Below, piece after piece: positions 34,735-58,688 of a DNA stretch of 64,000 bases (its first letter is position 1; every line of letters starts with the position of its first letter). The DNA lies in assembly GCF_000559085.1 (NCBI RefSeq), contig NZ_JALN02000001.1:4898001-4962000 (forward strand). Reading direction: 5' to 3'. The DNA comes from Mycolicibacterium aromaticivorans JS19b1 = JCM 16368 (lineage in GTDB: Bacteria; Actinomycetota; Actinomycetes; Mycobacteriales; Mycobacteriaceae). Both the position numbers and the translations under genes were made by a program. Under the pieces are notes generated by a model that saw only the letters and a program-made list of their open reading frames with translations, made no database searches and was not told the origin of the DNA.

Positions 34735-37700
34735 CTACCGGGGTTTGGCGAGCGGGAACGGGAGCGTCTCGCGGATGCTGCGGCCGGTGATCAGCATGAC
34801 CACGCGGTCGACGCCGACGCCGAGGCCGCCGGTCGGCGGCATCGCGTATTCCATTGCCTGCAGGAAGTCCTCGTCGAGTTCCATCGCCTCGCCATCGCCG
34901 CCGGCGGCCAGCAAGGACTGCTCCTGCAGCTGGCGTCGCTGCTCGACCGGATCGGTCAGCTCGCTGTAGGCGGTGCCCAGTTCGACGCCCCACGCCACCA
35001 GGTCCCACCGCTCGGCGACCCCTGGCTTGCTGCGATGCGGCCGGGTCAGCGGCGACACCGAGGTCGGGAAGTCGGTGTAGAACGTCGGCTCTCTGGTGTG
35101 CTCCTCCACCAGCCGCTCGTAGAGTTCGAGCACCACCGCCCCGCAGTCCCAATGGGTCAGGTACGGAATCCGCGCGGCATGGCACAACCGGCGCAGGACA
35201 GCGAGATCGGTGTGGGCGTCGATCTGTTCGCCGAGGGCTTCGGAGACGGCGTCGTGCACGGTCTTGACCGTCCACGTGCCGGAGATGTCGATCGGCTCGA
35301 GTTCGTCGGGGGAGGCCTGGCCGGGCCGCATCACCACCGCGGAGCCGTTGGCGGCGATCGCCGCGTTCTGGATCAGTTCGCGACAGCCGTCGATCCACAC
35401 CCGGTAGTCGGCGTGCGCCTGGTAGGCCTCGAGCAGGGTGAACTCCGGGTTGTGACTGAAGTCGACACCCTCGTTTCGGAACGCCCGGCCGAGTTCGAAA
35501 ACCCGCTCGACGCCACCGACGCACAATCGCTTGAGATACAGCTCAGGGGCGATGCGCAGATAAAGGTCGAGATCGTAGGCATTGATGTGGGTTTTGAACG
35601 GCCGGGCGTTGGCTCCGCCGTGGATCTGCTGCAGGATCGGCGTCTCGACTTCGAGAAAACCCTTGTTGAACAACGTGTCCCGGATCGAGTGCAGGACGTT
35701 GCTGCGTGCCCGGATCAGGTCGCGGGCTTCGGCATTGACGGCGAGGTCGACGTAGCGCGCCCGAACCCGAGCCTCGGGATCCTGCAGGCCCTTCCACTTG
35801 TCCGGCAGAGGGCGCAGGCACTTTCCGAGCATGCGCCACTGCTCGACCAGCACCGATCGGGTGCCGTTCTTGCTGTAGCCCATCTGCCCGGTCACCTCGA
35901 CGAGATCACCGAGGTCGACGGCGGCGAAGTCTTCGGCTGCGCCGTCGAGCGTTGCTTTGTCCAATAGCAGTTGCACGTCGCCGGACCAGTCGCGCAGTTG
36001 GGCGAACACCACGCCGCCGTAGTCGCGGGCACGCAGGATTCGTCCCGCGACGCTCAGCGTGACGTCGTCGGCGGCGTCGAGTGCCTGGGCGACGGTATGG
36101 GTCGGCGGGCTGCCCACCGGGTATGCGTCGATTCCGTTACGCTGCAACGCTTTCAGTTTTGCCATCCGAACGCGGACCTGGTCCGGGAGGCGGTCGCGAT
36201 ACCGGGTCTGGGGGTCGTGGGCGGGTTCGTCGATTGCATCGGGTGCCGTGCCGTCGGCGTGCAGCCGTCCTGATGCGGCCAGATCCTCGGGGACTGCCGA
36301 ATAGTGTCCGGTGTGCTGCTTGGTGCGCCGGGAGAACGGCAGCACCAGGAAGCCTTCGGCGATGACGGACGCGACGCCGACCCGCGGTACCAGCCGCGCA
36401 TCCTCGTAGCAGGCGTAGCGCGGTACCCAGTGCGGTTGATACTTCATATTGGAGCGGTACAGCGTTTCCAGCTGCCACCACTTCGAGAAGAACACCAGCA
36501 CGGCGCGCCACAGCCGAGCGACGGGCCCGGCGCCGAGTTGGGCGCCCTGCTCGAACGCGGCGCGGAACATCGCGAAGTTCAGCGAAACACGGTTGACGCC
36601 AAGCTCTTCGGCGTTCTGCAGCAGTTCGGTGACCATCAGCTCGATGGTTCCGTTGGGGGACTGCGGCGAGCGGCGCATCAGGTCCAGCGACAGCCCGCTG
36701 TTACCCCACGGCACGAGCGAAAGCATCGCGACCACGTCTTTTTCACCCTGGACGGCCTCGACCAACAGGCAGTCACCGTCGGCGCGGTCACCGAGCCGCC
36801 CCAGCGCCATCGAGAAGCCGCGTTCGGTTTCGGTGTCGCGCCAGCCGTCGGCCCGGCTGATCACGGCGGCCATCTCATCCGGAGAGAAGTCGCGATGCCG
36901 CCGGAATCGCACCGTCAGGCCTGCGCGGCGGGCCCGGGTGACGGCCTGGCGCACCGCGCGCATATCGGACCCGGACAGATGGAACTGGTCGGGATAAAGG
37001 ATCGCCTCGTCACCGAGTTGGAGGGCGTTCAGGCCGGCCTCGCGGAACGCTTGGGCGCCTGTAGAACTCGCGCCCATCACGCCGGGCGCCCAGCCGTATT
37101 CCTGGCACAGCGACAGCCACGCCGCGATCGCCTGCGGCCAGGCACGTGGGTCACCGATCGGGTCCCCGCTGGCCAGGCAGACACCGACCTCGACGCGATA
37201 GGTGATCGCGGCACGCCCGTTGGCGGCGAACACCACCGACTTGTCGCGACGGGTGGCGAAATAGCCGAGGGAGTCGTTCTTGCCGTACACCTGCAGCAGT
37301 CCGCGGATGGCGGACTCGTCCTCTCCGGTCAACGCGTTCTCGGCGCGCTGGGATTGGAACAGCACGATCGCGGCCACCATCAGCGCCATGGCGCCGAACA
37401 GGCCGAGTAATGCGTTGACGAAGATGTGCGGATGGCCGGTGAAGGATTCCGAGCCGGCACCGGCGAACGCGCTGACGCGGTTGAGTGCGTAGAGGAATCG
37501 GTCTTCGCGGGCCAGGGTGCCGGGGAAGAATTCGAGAACGGCCCAGCCGATCGCGGTGCCGACGGCCAAGCCGGCCACCAGCGCCGCGGCGGCCTTGACG
37601 AGGGCCCCACGGCGGACGCGCACCCAGAATTCCTTGTAGGCCAGCACCAGTGCGATCGCCGCTGCGACGTGGAACACCAGGCCGATGACCTCGCCGACGT

Positions 37701-38031
37701 CCACTGCTGCGGTCTCGTCGCCGGTCAGCAGATCGGTGATGTTCCATACCGACGCGGCCACCATGTAGAAGACGAGAATCCACCAGGCGATGCGTTTGCG
37801 CGCCGCGAGCGCGGCGGCCAGCAGAACAAGGACGAAGGCCCACGCGAAGCTGGTGTCGGGAAAGTTGAACAGATAGCTGTTGATGAACTCCCGCGGTATC
37901 CGGATGACATGCCGCAAGATCGTCGAGACGCTCGACAGCAGCGACAGCGTCGCGATCACGCCGATGATCCAGCCGGCCACCGCGGGCACCCAGCGGAACC
38001 GTGAAGTTGGCCGACTCGTGGTGACGGTCAT
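34735..38031 (-). CDS. lysX: Bifunctional lysylphosphatidylglycerol synthase / lysyl-tRNA synthetase
   Basis: 1098-residue membrane protein. Layout: about six N-terminal membrane helices (to about residue 210), an MprF-like lysyl-transferase domain (about 230-550, with [31 protein letters not shown] and [15 protein letters not shown]), then an OB-fold and class II lysyl-tRNA synthetase domain ([54 protein letters not shown]). LysX charges tRNA with lysine and transfers it to phosphatidylglycerol, giving resistance to cationic peptides in M. tuberculosis. The fusion is typical of mycobacteria. Start ATG 38031 ([14 protein letters not shown]). Confidence 0.97.
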   Translation of the reverse strand: MTVTTSRPTSRFRWVPAVAGWIIGVIATLSLLSSVSTILRHVIRIPREFINSYLFNFPDTSFAWAFVLVLLAAALAARKRIAWWILVFYMVAASVWNITDLLTGDETAAVDVGEVIGLVFHVAAAIALVLAYKEFWVRVRRGALVKAAAALVAGLAVGTAIGWAVLEFFPGTLAREDRFLYALNRVSAFAGAGSESFTGHPHIFVNALLGLFGAMALMVAAIVLFQSQRAENALTGEDESAIRGLLQVYGKNDSLGYFATRRDKSVVFAANGRAAITYRVEVGVCLASGDPIGDPRAWPQAIAAWLSLCQEYGWAPGVMGASSTGAQAFREAGLNALQLGDEAILYPDQFHLSGSDMRAVRQAVTRARRAGLTVRFRRHRDFSPDEMAAVISRADGWRDTETERGFSMALGRLGDRADGDCLLVEAVQGEKDVVAMLSLVPWGNSGLSLDLMRRSPQSPNGTIELMVTELLQNAEELGVNRVSLNFAMFRAAFEQGAQLGAGPVARLWRAVLVFFSKWWQLETLYRSNMKYQPHWVPRYACYEDARLVPRVGVASVIAEGFLVLPFSRRTKQHTGHYSAVPEDLAASGRLHADGTAPDAIDEPAHDPQTRYRDRLPDQVRVRMAKLKALQRNGIDAYPVGSPPTHTVAQALDAADDVTLSVAGRILRARDYGGVVFAQLRDWSGDVQLLLDKATLDGAAEDFAAVDLGDLVEVTGQMGYSKNGTRSVLVEQWRMLGKCLRPLPDKWKGLQDPEARVRARYVDLAVNAEARDLIRARSNVLHSIRDTLFNKGFLEVETPILQQIHGGANARPFKTHINAYDLDLYLRIAPELYLKRLCVGGVERVFELGRAFRNEGVDFSHNPEFTLLEAYQAHADYRVWIDGCRELIQNAAIAANGSAVVMRPGQASPDELEPIDISGTWTVKTVHDAVSEALGEQIDAHTDLAVLRRLCHAARIPYLTHWDCGAVVLELYERLVEEHTREPTFYTDFPTSVSPLTRPHRSKPGVAERWDLVAWGVELGTAYSELTDPVEQRRQLQEQSLLAAGGDGEAMELDEDFLQAMEYAMPPTGGLGVGVDRVVMLITGRSIRETLPFPLAKPR

Positions 38032-38076
38032 AGTGCCGCCGAGGATATTACTTCGACATACGAATTGTCTGTGGTG

Positions 38077-38412
38077 CTACCAGACAGGCCCGGTGTATTT
38101 CTCGCCCGGACCGTGGCCAGGTTCATCCGGGGCAACGCTGGCTTCCCGGAAAGCCAGCTGCAGGCTCTTGAGTCCGTCGCGCACCGGGCCCGCGTGCGGG
38201 CCGAGATACTCCGCAGAGGCGGTCACCAAGCCGGCCAGCGCGGTGATCAGCCTGCGGGCCTCGTCGAGGTCGCGATGTTCGCCGGTGTCGGGATCAGGTG
38301 AGGAGAGCCCGATTTTCTCCGCCGCCGCGCTCATGAGCATGACCGCGGCGCGCGTGATCACCTCGACCGCAGGAATCTCGGCCAGGTCGCGGATGTTATT
38401 GGGATCTGTCAT
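38077..38412 (-). CDS. DUF1844 family small protein
   Basis: 111 residues from ATG 38412 (MTDPNNIRDLAEIPAVEVITRAAVMLMSAAAEKIGL). The helical pattern AVEVITRAAVMLMSAAAEKIGL followed by DEARRLITALAGLVTASAEYLG fits DUF1844, often found next to infC in actinobacteria. Function unknown. Divergent from the infC operon, so the 283-bp gap holds both promoters. Confidence 0.82.
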   Translation of the reverse strand: MTDPNNIRDLAEIPAVEVITRAAVMLMSAAAEKIGLSSPDPDTGEHRDLDEARRLITALAGLVTASAEYLGPHAGPVRDGLKSLQLAFREASVAPDEPGHGPGEKYTGPVW

Positions 38413-38523
38413 GCCTGCTAGACTGGCATGCACGACCGTCCCGGCGTACGCCAGGGACAGCAAGTGGAGTCCCACTCCCACCGTCGGCCGCGGATGTTTC
38501 CGCAGGTACAACGGTCCGGTCGC

Positions 38524-38609
38524 AGATACCGCGATGGTATCTGTTCTGCGGTTTCGCAGGCGGCGTAAGCCGTGATCGGTCGGCACTGGGCCCTGCGACA
38601 TGCAGGGCC
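38524..38609 (+). promoter_or_regulatory. Structured 5' leader of the infC-rpmI-rplT operon
   Basis: Three successive hairpins lie before infC: AGATACC/GGTATCT (38524-38542), CTGCG/CGCAG (38546-38559) and GGCCCTGC/GCAGGGCC (38589-38609). Ribosomal L20 or IF3 commonly controls this operon through its leader, so an attenuator or translational operator is likely. I cannot assign it to a named leader family. Confidence 0.55.
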
Positions 38610-38695
38610 TTCTCGCTGATGGCGTGGTTTCTCCCCGGCTGTTTCCCTTGTGACATCGCGGTGGTCCGAAGAGGAAACCGAACCAGGGAGGCCCC

Positions 38696-39298
<603 letters not shown>

Positions 39299-39327
39299 GC
39301 CCCGAGACCACGTAGAACTGAGGACCA

Positions 39328-39522
39328 ATGCCCAAGGCCAAGACTCATAGCGGAGCATCGAAGCGCTTCCGCAAGACCGGCACCGGGAAGATCGTGCGGC
39401 AGAAGGCGAACCGTCGCCACCTGCTCGAGCACAAGGCCACCAAGCGCACTCGTCGTCTGGACGGTCGCACCGTCGTGGCGGCCAATGACGCCAAGCGCGT
39501 CAACGCGATGCTGAACGGCTGA
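39328..39522 (+). CDS. rpmI: 50S ribosomal protein L35
   Basis: 64 residues ([21 protein letters not shown]), basic and typical of bL35, with GAGGA upstream of ATG 39328. Second gene of the infC-rpmI-rplT operon; it starts 29 bp after infC. Confidence 0.98.
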   Translation: MPKAKTHSGASKRFRKTGTGKIVRQKANRRHLLEHKATKRTRRLDGRTVVAANDAKRVNAMLNG

Positions 39523-39570
39523 GCGCCGTAACTCCCAACTTTCTGACCGAACGAGAATAGGAACACCCCA

Positions 39571-39960
39571 ATGGCACGCGTGAAGCGCGCACTCAATGCC
39601 CAGAAGAAGCGGCGCACAGTACTCAAGGCGTCGAAGGGCTACCGCGGCCAGCGCTCGCGGCTCTACCGCAAAGCCAAAGAGCAGCAGCTGCATTCGCTGA
39701 CCTACGCCTACCGGGACCGTCGTGCCCGCAAGGGTGAGTTCCGCAAGTTGTGGATCTCCCGCATCAACGCGGCTGCCCGCGCCAATGACATCACCTACAA
39801 CCGGTTGATCCAGGGCCTGAAAGCCGCCGGTGTCGAGGTCGACCGCAAGAACCTCGCCGAGATCGCCGTCAGTGACCCCGCTGCGTTCACCGCGCTGGTC
39901 GAGGTCGCCAAGGCGGCGCTGCCGGAGGACGTCAACGCTCCCTCCGGTGAAGCCGCCTGA
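39571..39960 (+). CDS. rplT: 50S ribosomal protein L20
   Basis: 129 residues ([50 protein letters not shown]), a complete bL20. It binds 23S rRNA early in 50S assembly and is the classic feedback regulator of this operon. The C-terminal tail is slightly longer than in E. coli. Its 3' end overlaps the tsnR start. Confidence 0.98.
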
Positions 39961-40762
39961 CATTTCGGAGTCAGAGGCACTCACTGAACGATCCGCCCGG
40001 GTGGCGGCTGCAGTAAAACTGCAGCGCCACACCGGGCGTCGTCGTGCTGGGCGCTTTTTGGCCGAGGGTCCCAACCTGGTCGAGGCTGCCGGCCGGCGCG
40101 GACTGGTGATCGAGGTGTTCGCCACCGAGCCTGCCATGCAGCGCCATGCCCAGCTACTCACCGGTTTGACCGTCCACCGGGTGACCGAGCGTGCGGCCAA
40201 GGCGCTGTCGGAGACGGTGACCCCCTCGGGGCTGGTCGCGGTGTGTACGACGCCCGACGACGATATCGATGCGGTGCTGGCTGACCGGCCGCCGTTGGTG
40301 GTGGTGGCGGTCGAACTCTCGGAGCCAGGTAATGCCGGGACGCTGATCCGATTGGCCGACGCGATGGGAGCCGCGGCGGTGATGTTCGCCGGGCACAGCG
40401 TGGATCCTTACAACGGTAAGGTTTTACGGTCGTCGGCGGGCAGCATCTTCGCGGTGCCGGTGGTGGTCGCCGACGATCCCGAGGACGTGTTCGCCCGGCT
40501 GCGCGGCGCGGGCCTGCAAGTGCTGGCCACGACGCTGGACGGCGAGATGAACCTGGACGACGCCGACCCTGTCTTGGCGGCGCCGACCGCCTGGGTGTTC
40601 GGGCCGGAGTCGCAAGGCCTGTCCGCTGACGTCGCCGCGCTGGCCGACCGGCGGGTGAAGATCCCGATGACCGGCGGTGCCGAGAGTCTGAATGTTGCCG
40701 CCGCTGCGGCTATTTGCCTGTATCAGAGCGCGCGTGTTCAGCGTGCCGGCGGCAACCCATGA
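39947..40762 (+). CDS. tsnR: TrmH/SpoU family rRNA/tRNA 2'-O-methyltransferase (TsnR-like)
   Basis: 271 residues. The N-terminal substrate-binding domain contains [22 protein letters not shown], and the knotted SPOUT domain carries the three motifs: [20 protein letters not shown] (motif 1), [11 protein letters not shown] (motif 2) and [22 protein letters not shown] (motif 3). It methylates a ribose in rRNA or tRNA using S-adenosylmethionine. The start GTG 39947 overlaps the last 14 bp of rplT and encodes [14 protein letters not shown]. Same gene order as Rv1641-Rv1644. Confidence 0.92.
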
Positions 40763-40777
40763 CGGCACTGCCGCGAA

Positions 40778-40826
40778 TGTGCGGTTTCGTACGCAACACG
40801 CCGCGTCAGGCGTACGAAACCGCACA
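40778..40826. terminator. Bidirectional hairpin terminator between tsnR and an acyl-CoA dehydrogenase gene
   Basis: TGTGCGGTTTCGTACG (40778-40793) and CGTACGAAACCGCACA (40811-40826) are perfect reverse complements over 16 bp with a 17-base loop. It lies between two convergent genes, so it can stop both transcripts. The arm sequence could also be a dispersed palindromic repeat. Confidence 0.75.
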
Positions 40827-40847
40827 CTGGCGAACCTAGTTCGGAGC

Positions 40848-42083
40848 TCAGGCCCCGAGCAGCCCCTTGGCCACGTGGGTGATCTGCACCTCGTTGCTGC
40901 CGGCGTAGATCATCAGCGACTTGGCATCGCGGGCAAGCTGTTCCACCCGGTATTCGGTCATGTACCCGTTACCGCCGAACAGCTGGATCGCCTCCATCGC
41001 CACATCGGTGGCGGCCTGCGAGCAGTAGTACTTCATCGCCGACGCCTCGGCCAGCGAGATCGGTGTGCCGCTCTGCCCGCATTCGATCACCCGAAACAGC
41101 ATGTTGCGCACGTTCATTCGTGCTACTTCCATGTTGGCCAGCTTGAGCTGGATCAACTGGAACTGCCCGATCTCCTTGCCCCACAGGGTGCGCGTCTTGG
41201 CGTAATCGGTGCACAGCCGCAGGCATTCCTCGATGACCCCGAGCGCCATCGACACCACGCCGATCCGCTCCGCGGCGAAGCTGGAGCGGGCGCTGTCGCG
41301 GCCGTCTCCGGACTTGTTCTCCTCGGTCTCGCCGAGCAGCTGGTCGCGACCGAGGCGCACGTTGTTGAAGAACAGCTCACCGGTGCGCGAACTGTGAATG
41401 CCCATCTTGCGGAACGGCTTCGCCTGAACAAAGCCTTCCATCCCACGGTCCAGCACGAACGTCAGCACCTTGCGGTCGCGCTTGTCGGTGCCGTCGCCCT
41501 CGTCCAGCTTGGCGTACACCACGACGACGTCGGCGTCGGGTCCGTTGGTGATGAACGTCTTCTGCCTGTTGAGGATGTAGTCATCCCCGTCGCGCACCAC
41601 GTAGGACTTCATGCCGCCGAACGCATCCGAACCCGAATCCGGCTCGGTGATCGCCCATGCACCGATCTTGTCGTAGGTCACCAGCTCCGGCAGCCAGCGC
41701 TCCTGCTGGGCCAGCGTGCCGCGGCTCTGGATCGTCGGGACCGTGAGTCCCAGGCTGACACCCATTCCGGTGACCAGGCCCATGCTGACCCGGCACAGCT
41801 CACTGATCAGGACGAAACCCATTCCGGCCGAGCCACCGTCGCCGAACATGCCACCACCGCCGCCGGACTTCGACTCGGAGCCGGCCCGCAGCCGGTCCAG
41901 GCGCTTGTCCAGCGACTCGCGCGCCATCTCGGCAATACCGAAGGTGGCGAACAGTTTGCGGATGATGGGGTACGGCTCCATATCGCCGCTCTCCAGCTCG
42001 TCGAGGTGCGGGCGCACCTCTTTGTCGACGAACTCACGGACGGCGTCGCGCACAGCGATATCGACGTCGGACCATTCGATCAT
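40848..42083 (-). CDS. Acyl-CoA dehydrogenase
   Basis: 411-residue flavoenzyme for alpha,beta-oxidation of an acyl-CoA. Recognisable blocks are the middle domain AWAITEPDSGSDAFGGMKSYVVRDGDDYILNRQKTFITNG, the late FAD/helical part (KTRTLWGKEIGQFQLIQLKLANME) and the C-terminal IQLFGGNGYMTEYRVEQLARDAKSLMIYAGSNEVQ. In the last block the position after YAGSNEVQ is ITH rather than the usual Arg-rich continuation. Chain-length preference cannot be inferred. The N-terminal domain has an inserted Gly-rich loop (KSGGGGGMFGDGGSAGMG). It lies just downstream of the MpaB-type gene, perhaps as an operon. Confidence 0.95.
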   Translation of the reverse strand: MIEWSDVDIAVRDAVREFVDKEVRPHLDELESGDMEPYPIIRKLFATFGIAEMARESLDKRLDRLRAGSESKSGGGGGMFGDGGSAGMGFVLISELCRVSMGLVTGMGVSLGLTVPTIQSRGTLAQQERWLPELVTYDKIGAWAITEPDSGSDAFGGMKSYVVRDGDDYILNRQKTFITNGPDADVVVVYAKLDEGDGTDKRDRKVLTFVLDRGMEGFVQAKPFRKMGIHSSRTGELFFNNVRLGRDQLLGETEENKSGDGRDSARSSFAAERIGVVSMALGVIEECLRLCTDYAKTRTLWGKEIGQFQLIQLKLANMEVARMNVRNMLFRVIECGQSGTPISLAEASAMKYYCSQAATDVAMEAIQLFGGNGYMTEYRVEQLARDAKSLMIYAGSNEVQITHVAKGLLGA

Positions 42084-42095
42084 GGGTTCTCCGGT

Positions 42096-43118
42096 TCAGG
42101 CGGCGGCGGAACGTCCTCGGGCGGGCCGCAAACCGGCGAGTGAGAACGTCGTGTGAACCAGCGACCCCGCACGCGCGACGAGGCTCTTGGTCCGAGGGAC
42201 ATAGTGCATGGACAGCCCACGGCGATCTTTAGGGGGTGCCATGAAGCCGGGCGCTTCGACCAGCGGCGCATCCGCGGGAAGGTGTCCCGAGGCGCGCCGG
42301 TAGGCCGACAGCGCGCGGGGGTGCAGCCGGATCTCGTCGGGCACCGCCCAGAACGCGACCTCGACCGCCTTGCCGAGTAACCGCAGCACCACCTCGTCGC
42401 CGGGCGTCCAGCGCATTCCGGCCTTCTCGCGGACCACCGGGTCGAACAATCCGGCGGCGATCCACCGCTGGCCGGCCACCATCGGCTTGAACAACTGATC
42501 CCACACCGGAGTCGGCATCAAGACGAACTTCGGCTTGGGAATGCGGATATCGAAGATCTCGAGCGTCGCCCGGTTGATCTCCAATTCGTCGCGGCACACC
42601 CGGTCCCAGTACTCGCAGAAGTCCTCCCAGGTGTCCGGGACCGGCTTCATGCTCATCCCGTACATCGCGTACCACTGCACGTGTTCATCGAACAGCTGGC
42701 GCTTTTCGGCCTCGGTCAGGCCGCCGCAGAAGTATTCGGCCACCTTCAGGATCAACATGAAGAACGTGGCGTGCGCCCAGTAGAACGTTTCGGGATCCAG
42801 CGCGTGGTAGCGCCGGCCCGCGGCGTCGACGCCCTTGATCCCGCGGTGGAATCCCTTGATCTGCTCGCCGGTCTGGCGGGCTCGCTCCCCGTCATAAACC
42901 ACGCCCATGATCGGGTACACCGACCGGGCCACCCGCTGGAGCGGCTCGCGGTGCAGGATCGAGTGTTCTTCCACCCCGGCGCCCAGCTGCGGGTACATGT
43001 TCTGCAGCGAGCCGATCCACACCCCGAGCATCCCGGTGCGCAGATCGCCGAAGTATTTCCACGTCAGGGAGTCCGGCCCGAGCGGCTCGGCGCTATTTCC
43101 GGTCGACGTTGACCTCAT
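42096..43118 (-). CDS. MpaB/latex-clearing-type oxygenase family protein (DUF2236, Rv1645c-like)
   Basis: 340 residues, all-helical. Family features include EEHSILHREPLQRVARSVYPIMGVVYDG, HRGIKGVDAAGRRYHALDPETFYWAHATFF and YWDRVCRDELEIN, with the conserved His and Arg residues that in related rubber oxygenases hold a b-type haem. DUF2236 proteins are annotated as oxygenases by that relationship; the substrate here is unknown. ATG 43118. Twelve base pairs separate it from the acyl-CoA dehydrogenase gene downstream, suggesting joint lipid oxidation. Orthologous position to Rv1645c. Confidence 0.88.
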   Translation of the reverse strand: MRSTSTGNSAEPLGPDSLTWKYFGDLRTGMLGVWIGSLQNMYPQLGAGVEEHSILHREPLQRVARSVYPIMGVVYDGERARQTGEQIKGFHRGIKGVDAAGRRYHALDPETFYWAHATFFMLILKVAEYFCGGLTEAEKRQLFDEHVQWYAMYGMSMKPVPDTWEDFCEYWDRVCRDELEINRATLEIFDIRIPKPKFVLMPTPVWDQLFKPMVAGQRWIAAGLFDPVVREKAGMRWTPGDEVVLRLLGKAVEVAFWAVPDEIRLHPRALSAYRRASGHLPADAPLVEAPGFMAPPKDRRGLSMHYVPRTKSLVARAGSLVHTTFSLAGLRPARGRSAAA

Positions 43119-43239
43119 CGCCTAACGATAGGACTGACAACGAGTGTTGTCTACGACGGCGATGAAGCTGTGACCAGTCGTTTGGCATAGCGAGACGTCG
43201 ACCGCGTCACACCTGGTTGGCCGCCCGAAAAGCGTTGCC

Positions 43240-43253
43240 TAGGCTTGATCTTG
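43240..43253 (+). promoter_or_regulatory. -10 element of the adenylate cyclase gene, leaderless start
   Basis: TAGGCT (43240-43245) ends 7 bp before GTG 43253. This spacing would start transcription at the start codon itself, common in mycobacteria, and supports GTG 43253 over TTG 43217. Confidence 0.5.
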
Positions 43254-44152
43254 TGGACGTCGAGCCGTTCGACGATCAACCCGATTCCCTCGTTGACGTC
43301 AACCAACTGGTGCGGCCCGGGCGTGGGCCCGCGGCGTGGTGGCACAACACCAATCACAACCCCGGTGTCATCGCCCTCGTTCGTCGTGCCCGGCGGATGC
43401 TGCCCGGCGATCCCGACTTCGGCGACCCGCTGTCCGCGGCGGGCGACGGCGGGGCTCGTGCCGCCGCGCGGGCCGCCGACCGGCTGTTGCGGGACCGTGA
43501 GGCAGCCACCCGCGAGGTGAGCTTGGCCACACTGCAGATCTGGCAGGCGCTCACCGAACGCGTGTCCGGGCGCCCCGCCAACCCTGAGGTCACGCTGGTC
43601 TTCACCGACCTGGTGGGCTTCTCCAGTTGGTCGCTGCAGGCCGGTGACGACGCCACCTTGCGGCTGTTGCGCCGCGTCGCTCAGGTCGTCGAACCGCCAC
43701 TGCTCGACGCCGGCGGCCACATCGTCAAGCGGATGGGCGACGGCATCATGGCCGTCTTCGCCGACCCCGCGACCGCCGTGCGCGCCACCATGGCCGCCCG
43801 CGAGGCGGTCCGAACAGTCGAGGTAGACGGCTATACGCCGCGTATGCGCGCCGGGATCCACACCGGCAGGCCGCAGCGTATCGGCTCGGACTGGCTCGGC
43901 GTCGACGTCAACATCGCCGCCCGGGTGATGGACCGCGCGACCCGTGGCGGACTCGTCGTGTCGGGGGAGACGCTGGAGTGCATCAGCCCCGACGAACTCG
44001 ACGCGCTGGGCGTCACGGTGAAGCGGATCAGGCGTCAGGTGTTCGCACCGCGCGCCACCGGAGTGCCGACCGATCTGGCCATGTATCGCCTCAAAACCCG
44101 CAGGGATCTGCCAGTCGAGGACGATGGAGACGATCTCGAAGCCCAGGCATAG
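43253..44152 (+). CDS. Class III adenylate cyclase (Rv1647-like)
   Basis: 299 residues from GTG 43253; TTG 43217 would give 311. The N-terminal 110 residues are a helical, regulatory-type segment. The cyclase homology domain starts at TLVFTDLVGFSSWS (first metal Asp), continues with VKRMGDGIMAVF (second metal Asp) and RMRAGIHTGRPQRIGSDWLGVDVNIAARVMDRA (transition-state N-x3-R motif). Catalytic residues look complete. Cytosolic, converting ATP to cAMP. It could act together with the Rv1636-type cAMP-binding protein. The next gene starts 3 bp after its stop. Confidence 0.93.
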   Translation: MDVEPFDDQPDSLVDVNQLVRPGRGPAAWWHNTNHNPGVIALVRRARRMLPGDPDFGDPLSAAGDGGARAAARAADRLLRDREAATREVSLATLQIWQALTERVSGRPANPEVTLVFTDLVGFSSWSLQAGDDATLRLLRRVAQVVEPPLLDAGGHIVKRMGDGIMAVFADPATAVRATMAAREAVRTVEVDGYTPRMRAGIHTGRPQRIGSDWLGVDVNIAARVMDRATRGGLVVSGETLECISPDELDALGVTVKRIRRQVFAPRATGVPTDLAMYRLKTRRDLPVEDDGDDLEAQA

Positions 44153-44155
44153 TGG

Positions 44156-44950
44156 ATGGAGATGGTCCTTTCACTGCTGAGGAGGCTGGTCCGCCTCCGC
44201 GTCACCCTGGGTTACACCGCCGCGCTCGTGGCGGTGGCGGCCGTGCTGCTGGCGCTCGGCCCGCACTTCCGCGAACAGGTCATCTGGCATGCGAGCACCA
44301 ACCTGCACAATCTCGCGCACGGCCGCATCGGCACGCTGATCGGCAGCGCGTTCGTCATTGAAACCGGACCTATCTACATCTGGCTGCCCGGCTTGTTCGC
44401 GATCCTCGGCCTGGCCGAACTGTTGTGGCACAGTCGCCGGATGGTGGTGGCCTTCGTCGTCGGCCATGTCGGTGCGACGCTGCTCGTCGCAGCGGGCCTG
44501 GCAGGTGCGTTGGCAGCCGGGCTGGCTTCGTGGTCGATCGTCAACGCCACCGACGTCGGCATGAGCTACGGGGCCGTCGGTGTGCTCGGCGCGTTGACCG
44601 CGGCGATACCGCGCCAGTGGCGCGCGGCGTGGACCGGATGGTGGCTGGCGGTCGCGGTCGGTTCGGCCGTCGGAACCTTCGGTGACTTCACCAACGTCGG
44701 CCATGGCGTGGCACTGGTTCTCGGCATGGCGGTCGGCACCCGATTCGGCCATCCCGCGCACTGGACCACCGCGCGGTACGCGCTGCTCGCTGTCGCGGCG
44801 GCGTTCGGCTACCTGATCATGGCCAACACCGGGCTGTCGATCCTCACGACATCGACGCTGGGCGTGCTGGGCGCGTTGACCGCTGCGCACGTTTCCCGTC
44901 GGCGCGCGGTGCGCAGGGCCTTGCTGATGCCCGCGCCGCAGCCCGCCTAG
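44156..44950 (+). CDS. Rhomboid-like membrane protein (Rv1648-like)
   Basis: 264 residues with about six hydrophobic helices. The arrangement TNLHNL ... GHVGATLLVAAG ... SYGAVGVLGALTAAIP ... TNVGHGVALVLGMAVG resembles rhomboid-type folds, with a Ser in the SYGAVG loop and a later His in NVGHGVA as possible catalytic dyad, but the canonical GxSG is not kept, so it may be inactive. ATG 44156 is the second ATG-like option after GTGGATGG. It follows the cyclase gene by 3 bp. Position matches Rv1648. Confidence 0.8.
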   Translation: MEMVLSLLRRLVRLRVTLGYTAALVAVAAVLLALGPHFREQVIWHASTNLHNLAHGRIGTLIGSAFVIETGPIYIWLPGLFAILGLAELLWHSRRMVVAFVVGHVGATLLVAAGLAGALAAGLASWSIVNATDVGMSYGAVGVLGALTAAIPRQWRAAWTGWWLAVAVGSAVGTFGDFTNVGHGVALVLGMAVGTRFGHPAHWTTARYALLAVAAAFGYLIMANTGLSILTTSTLGVLGALTAAHVSRRRAVRRALLMPAPQPA

Positions 44951-52601
<7,651 letters not shown>

Positions 52602-52605
<4 letters not shown>

Positions 52606-53470
52606 CCGCGACCGTGAACACCAAGGCGACGGTGCTCGCCGAGGCGCTGCCCTGGCTCAAGCAACTGAACGACAAGATCGTTGTCATCAAGTACGGCGGC
52701 AACGCCATGACCGACGACCGGCTCAAGGCCGCATTCGCCGACGACATGGTGTTCCTGCGCAACGCCGGTATCCACCCGGTCGTGGTGCACGGCGGCGGTC
52801 CGCAGATCAGCGCCATGCTCAAAAGGCTGGGCATCGAAGGAGAATTCAAAGGCGGATTCCGGGTCACAACCCCCGAGGTGCTCGACATCGCCCGGATGGT
52901 GCTGTTCGGTCAGGTCGGGCGCGAGCTGGTGAACCTCATCAACGCCCACGGCCCGTATGCGGTCGGCATCACCGGGGAGGACGCACATTTGCTCACCGCG
53001 GTACGACGCGGCGTCACCGTCGATGGTGTTCTCACCGACATCGGCCTGGTGGGCGACATCGATCACGTCAACTCCGCTGCCGTCCTGGATCTCATTGCGG
53101 CCGGGCGCATTCCGGTGATCTCGACCATCGCGCCCGACACCGACGGTGTGGTGCACAACATCAACGCCGACACCGCCGCAGCTGCGGTGGCCAAAGCCCT
53201 TGGCGCCGAGAAGTTGCTGATGCTCACCGACGTCGAAGGCCTCTACACCCGCTGGCCCGACCGGGATTCGCTGGTCAGCCAGATCGACACCGTCACCCTT
53301 GCCGAGATGCTGCCCAACTTGGAGACCGGGATGATCCCGAAGATCGAGGCCTGCCTGCGGGCCGTCGAGGGTGGGGTGCCCAGCGCGCACGTGATCGACG
53401 GACGGGTCGAACACTGCGTGCTGGTCGAACTTTTCACCGATGAAGGCACCGGAACGAAGGTGATGAACCC

Positions 53471-53474
<4 letters not shown>
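52602..53474 (+). CDS. argB: Acetylglutamate kinase
   Basis: 290 residues. Phosphorylates N-acetylglutamate and is normally the arginine-inhibited control point. Landmarks: [56 protein letters not shown] and the C-terminal [27 protein letters not shown]. The N-terminal helix ([14 protein letters not shown]) that confers arginine feedback in hexameric enzymes is present. Confidence 0.97.
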
Positions 53475-56045
<2,571 letters not shown>

Positions 56046-56069
56046 AACCCAAAGGCAAAGGAGCACTTC

Positions 56070-58687
<2,618 letters not shown>

Positions 58688-58688
58688 T

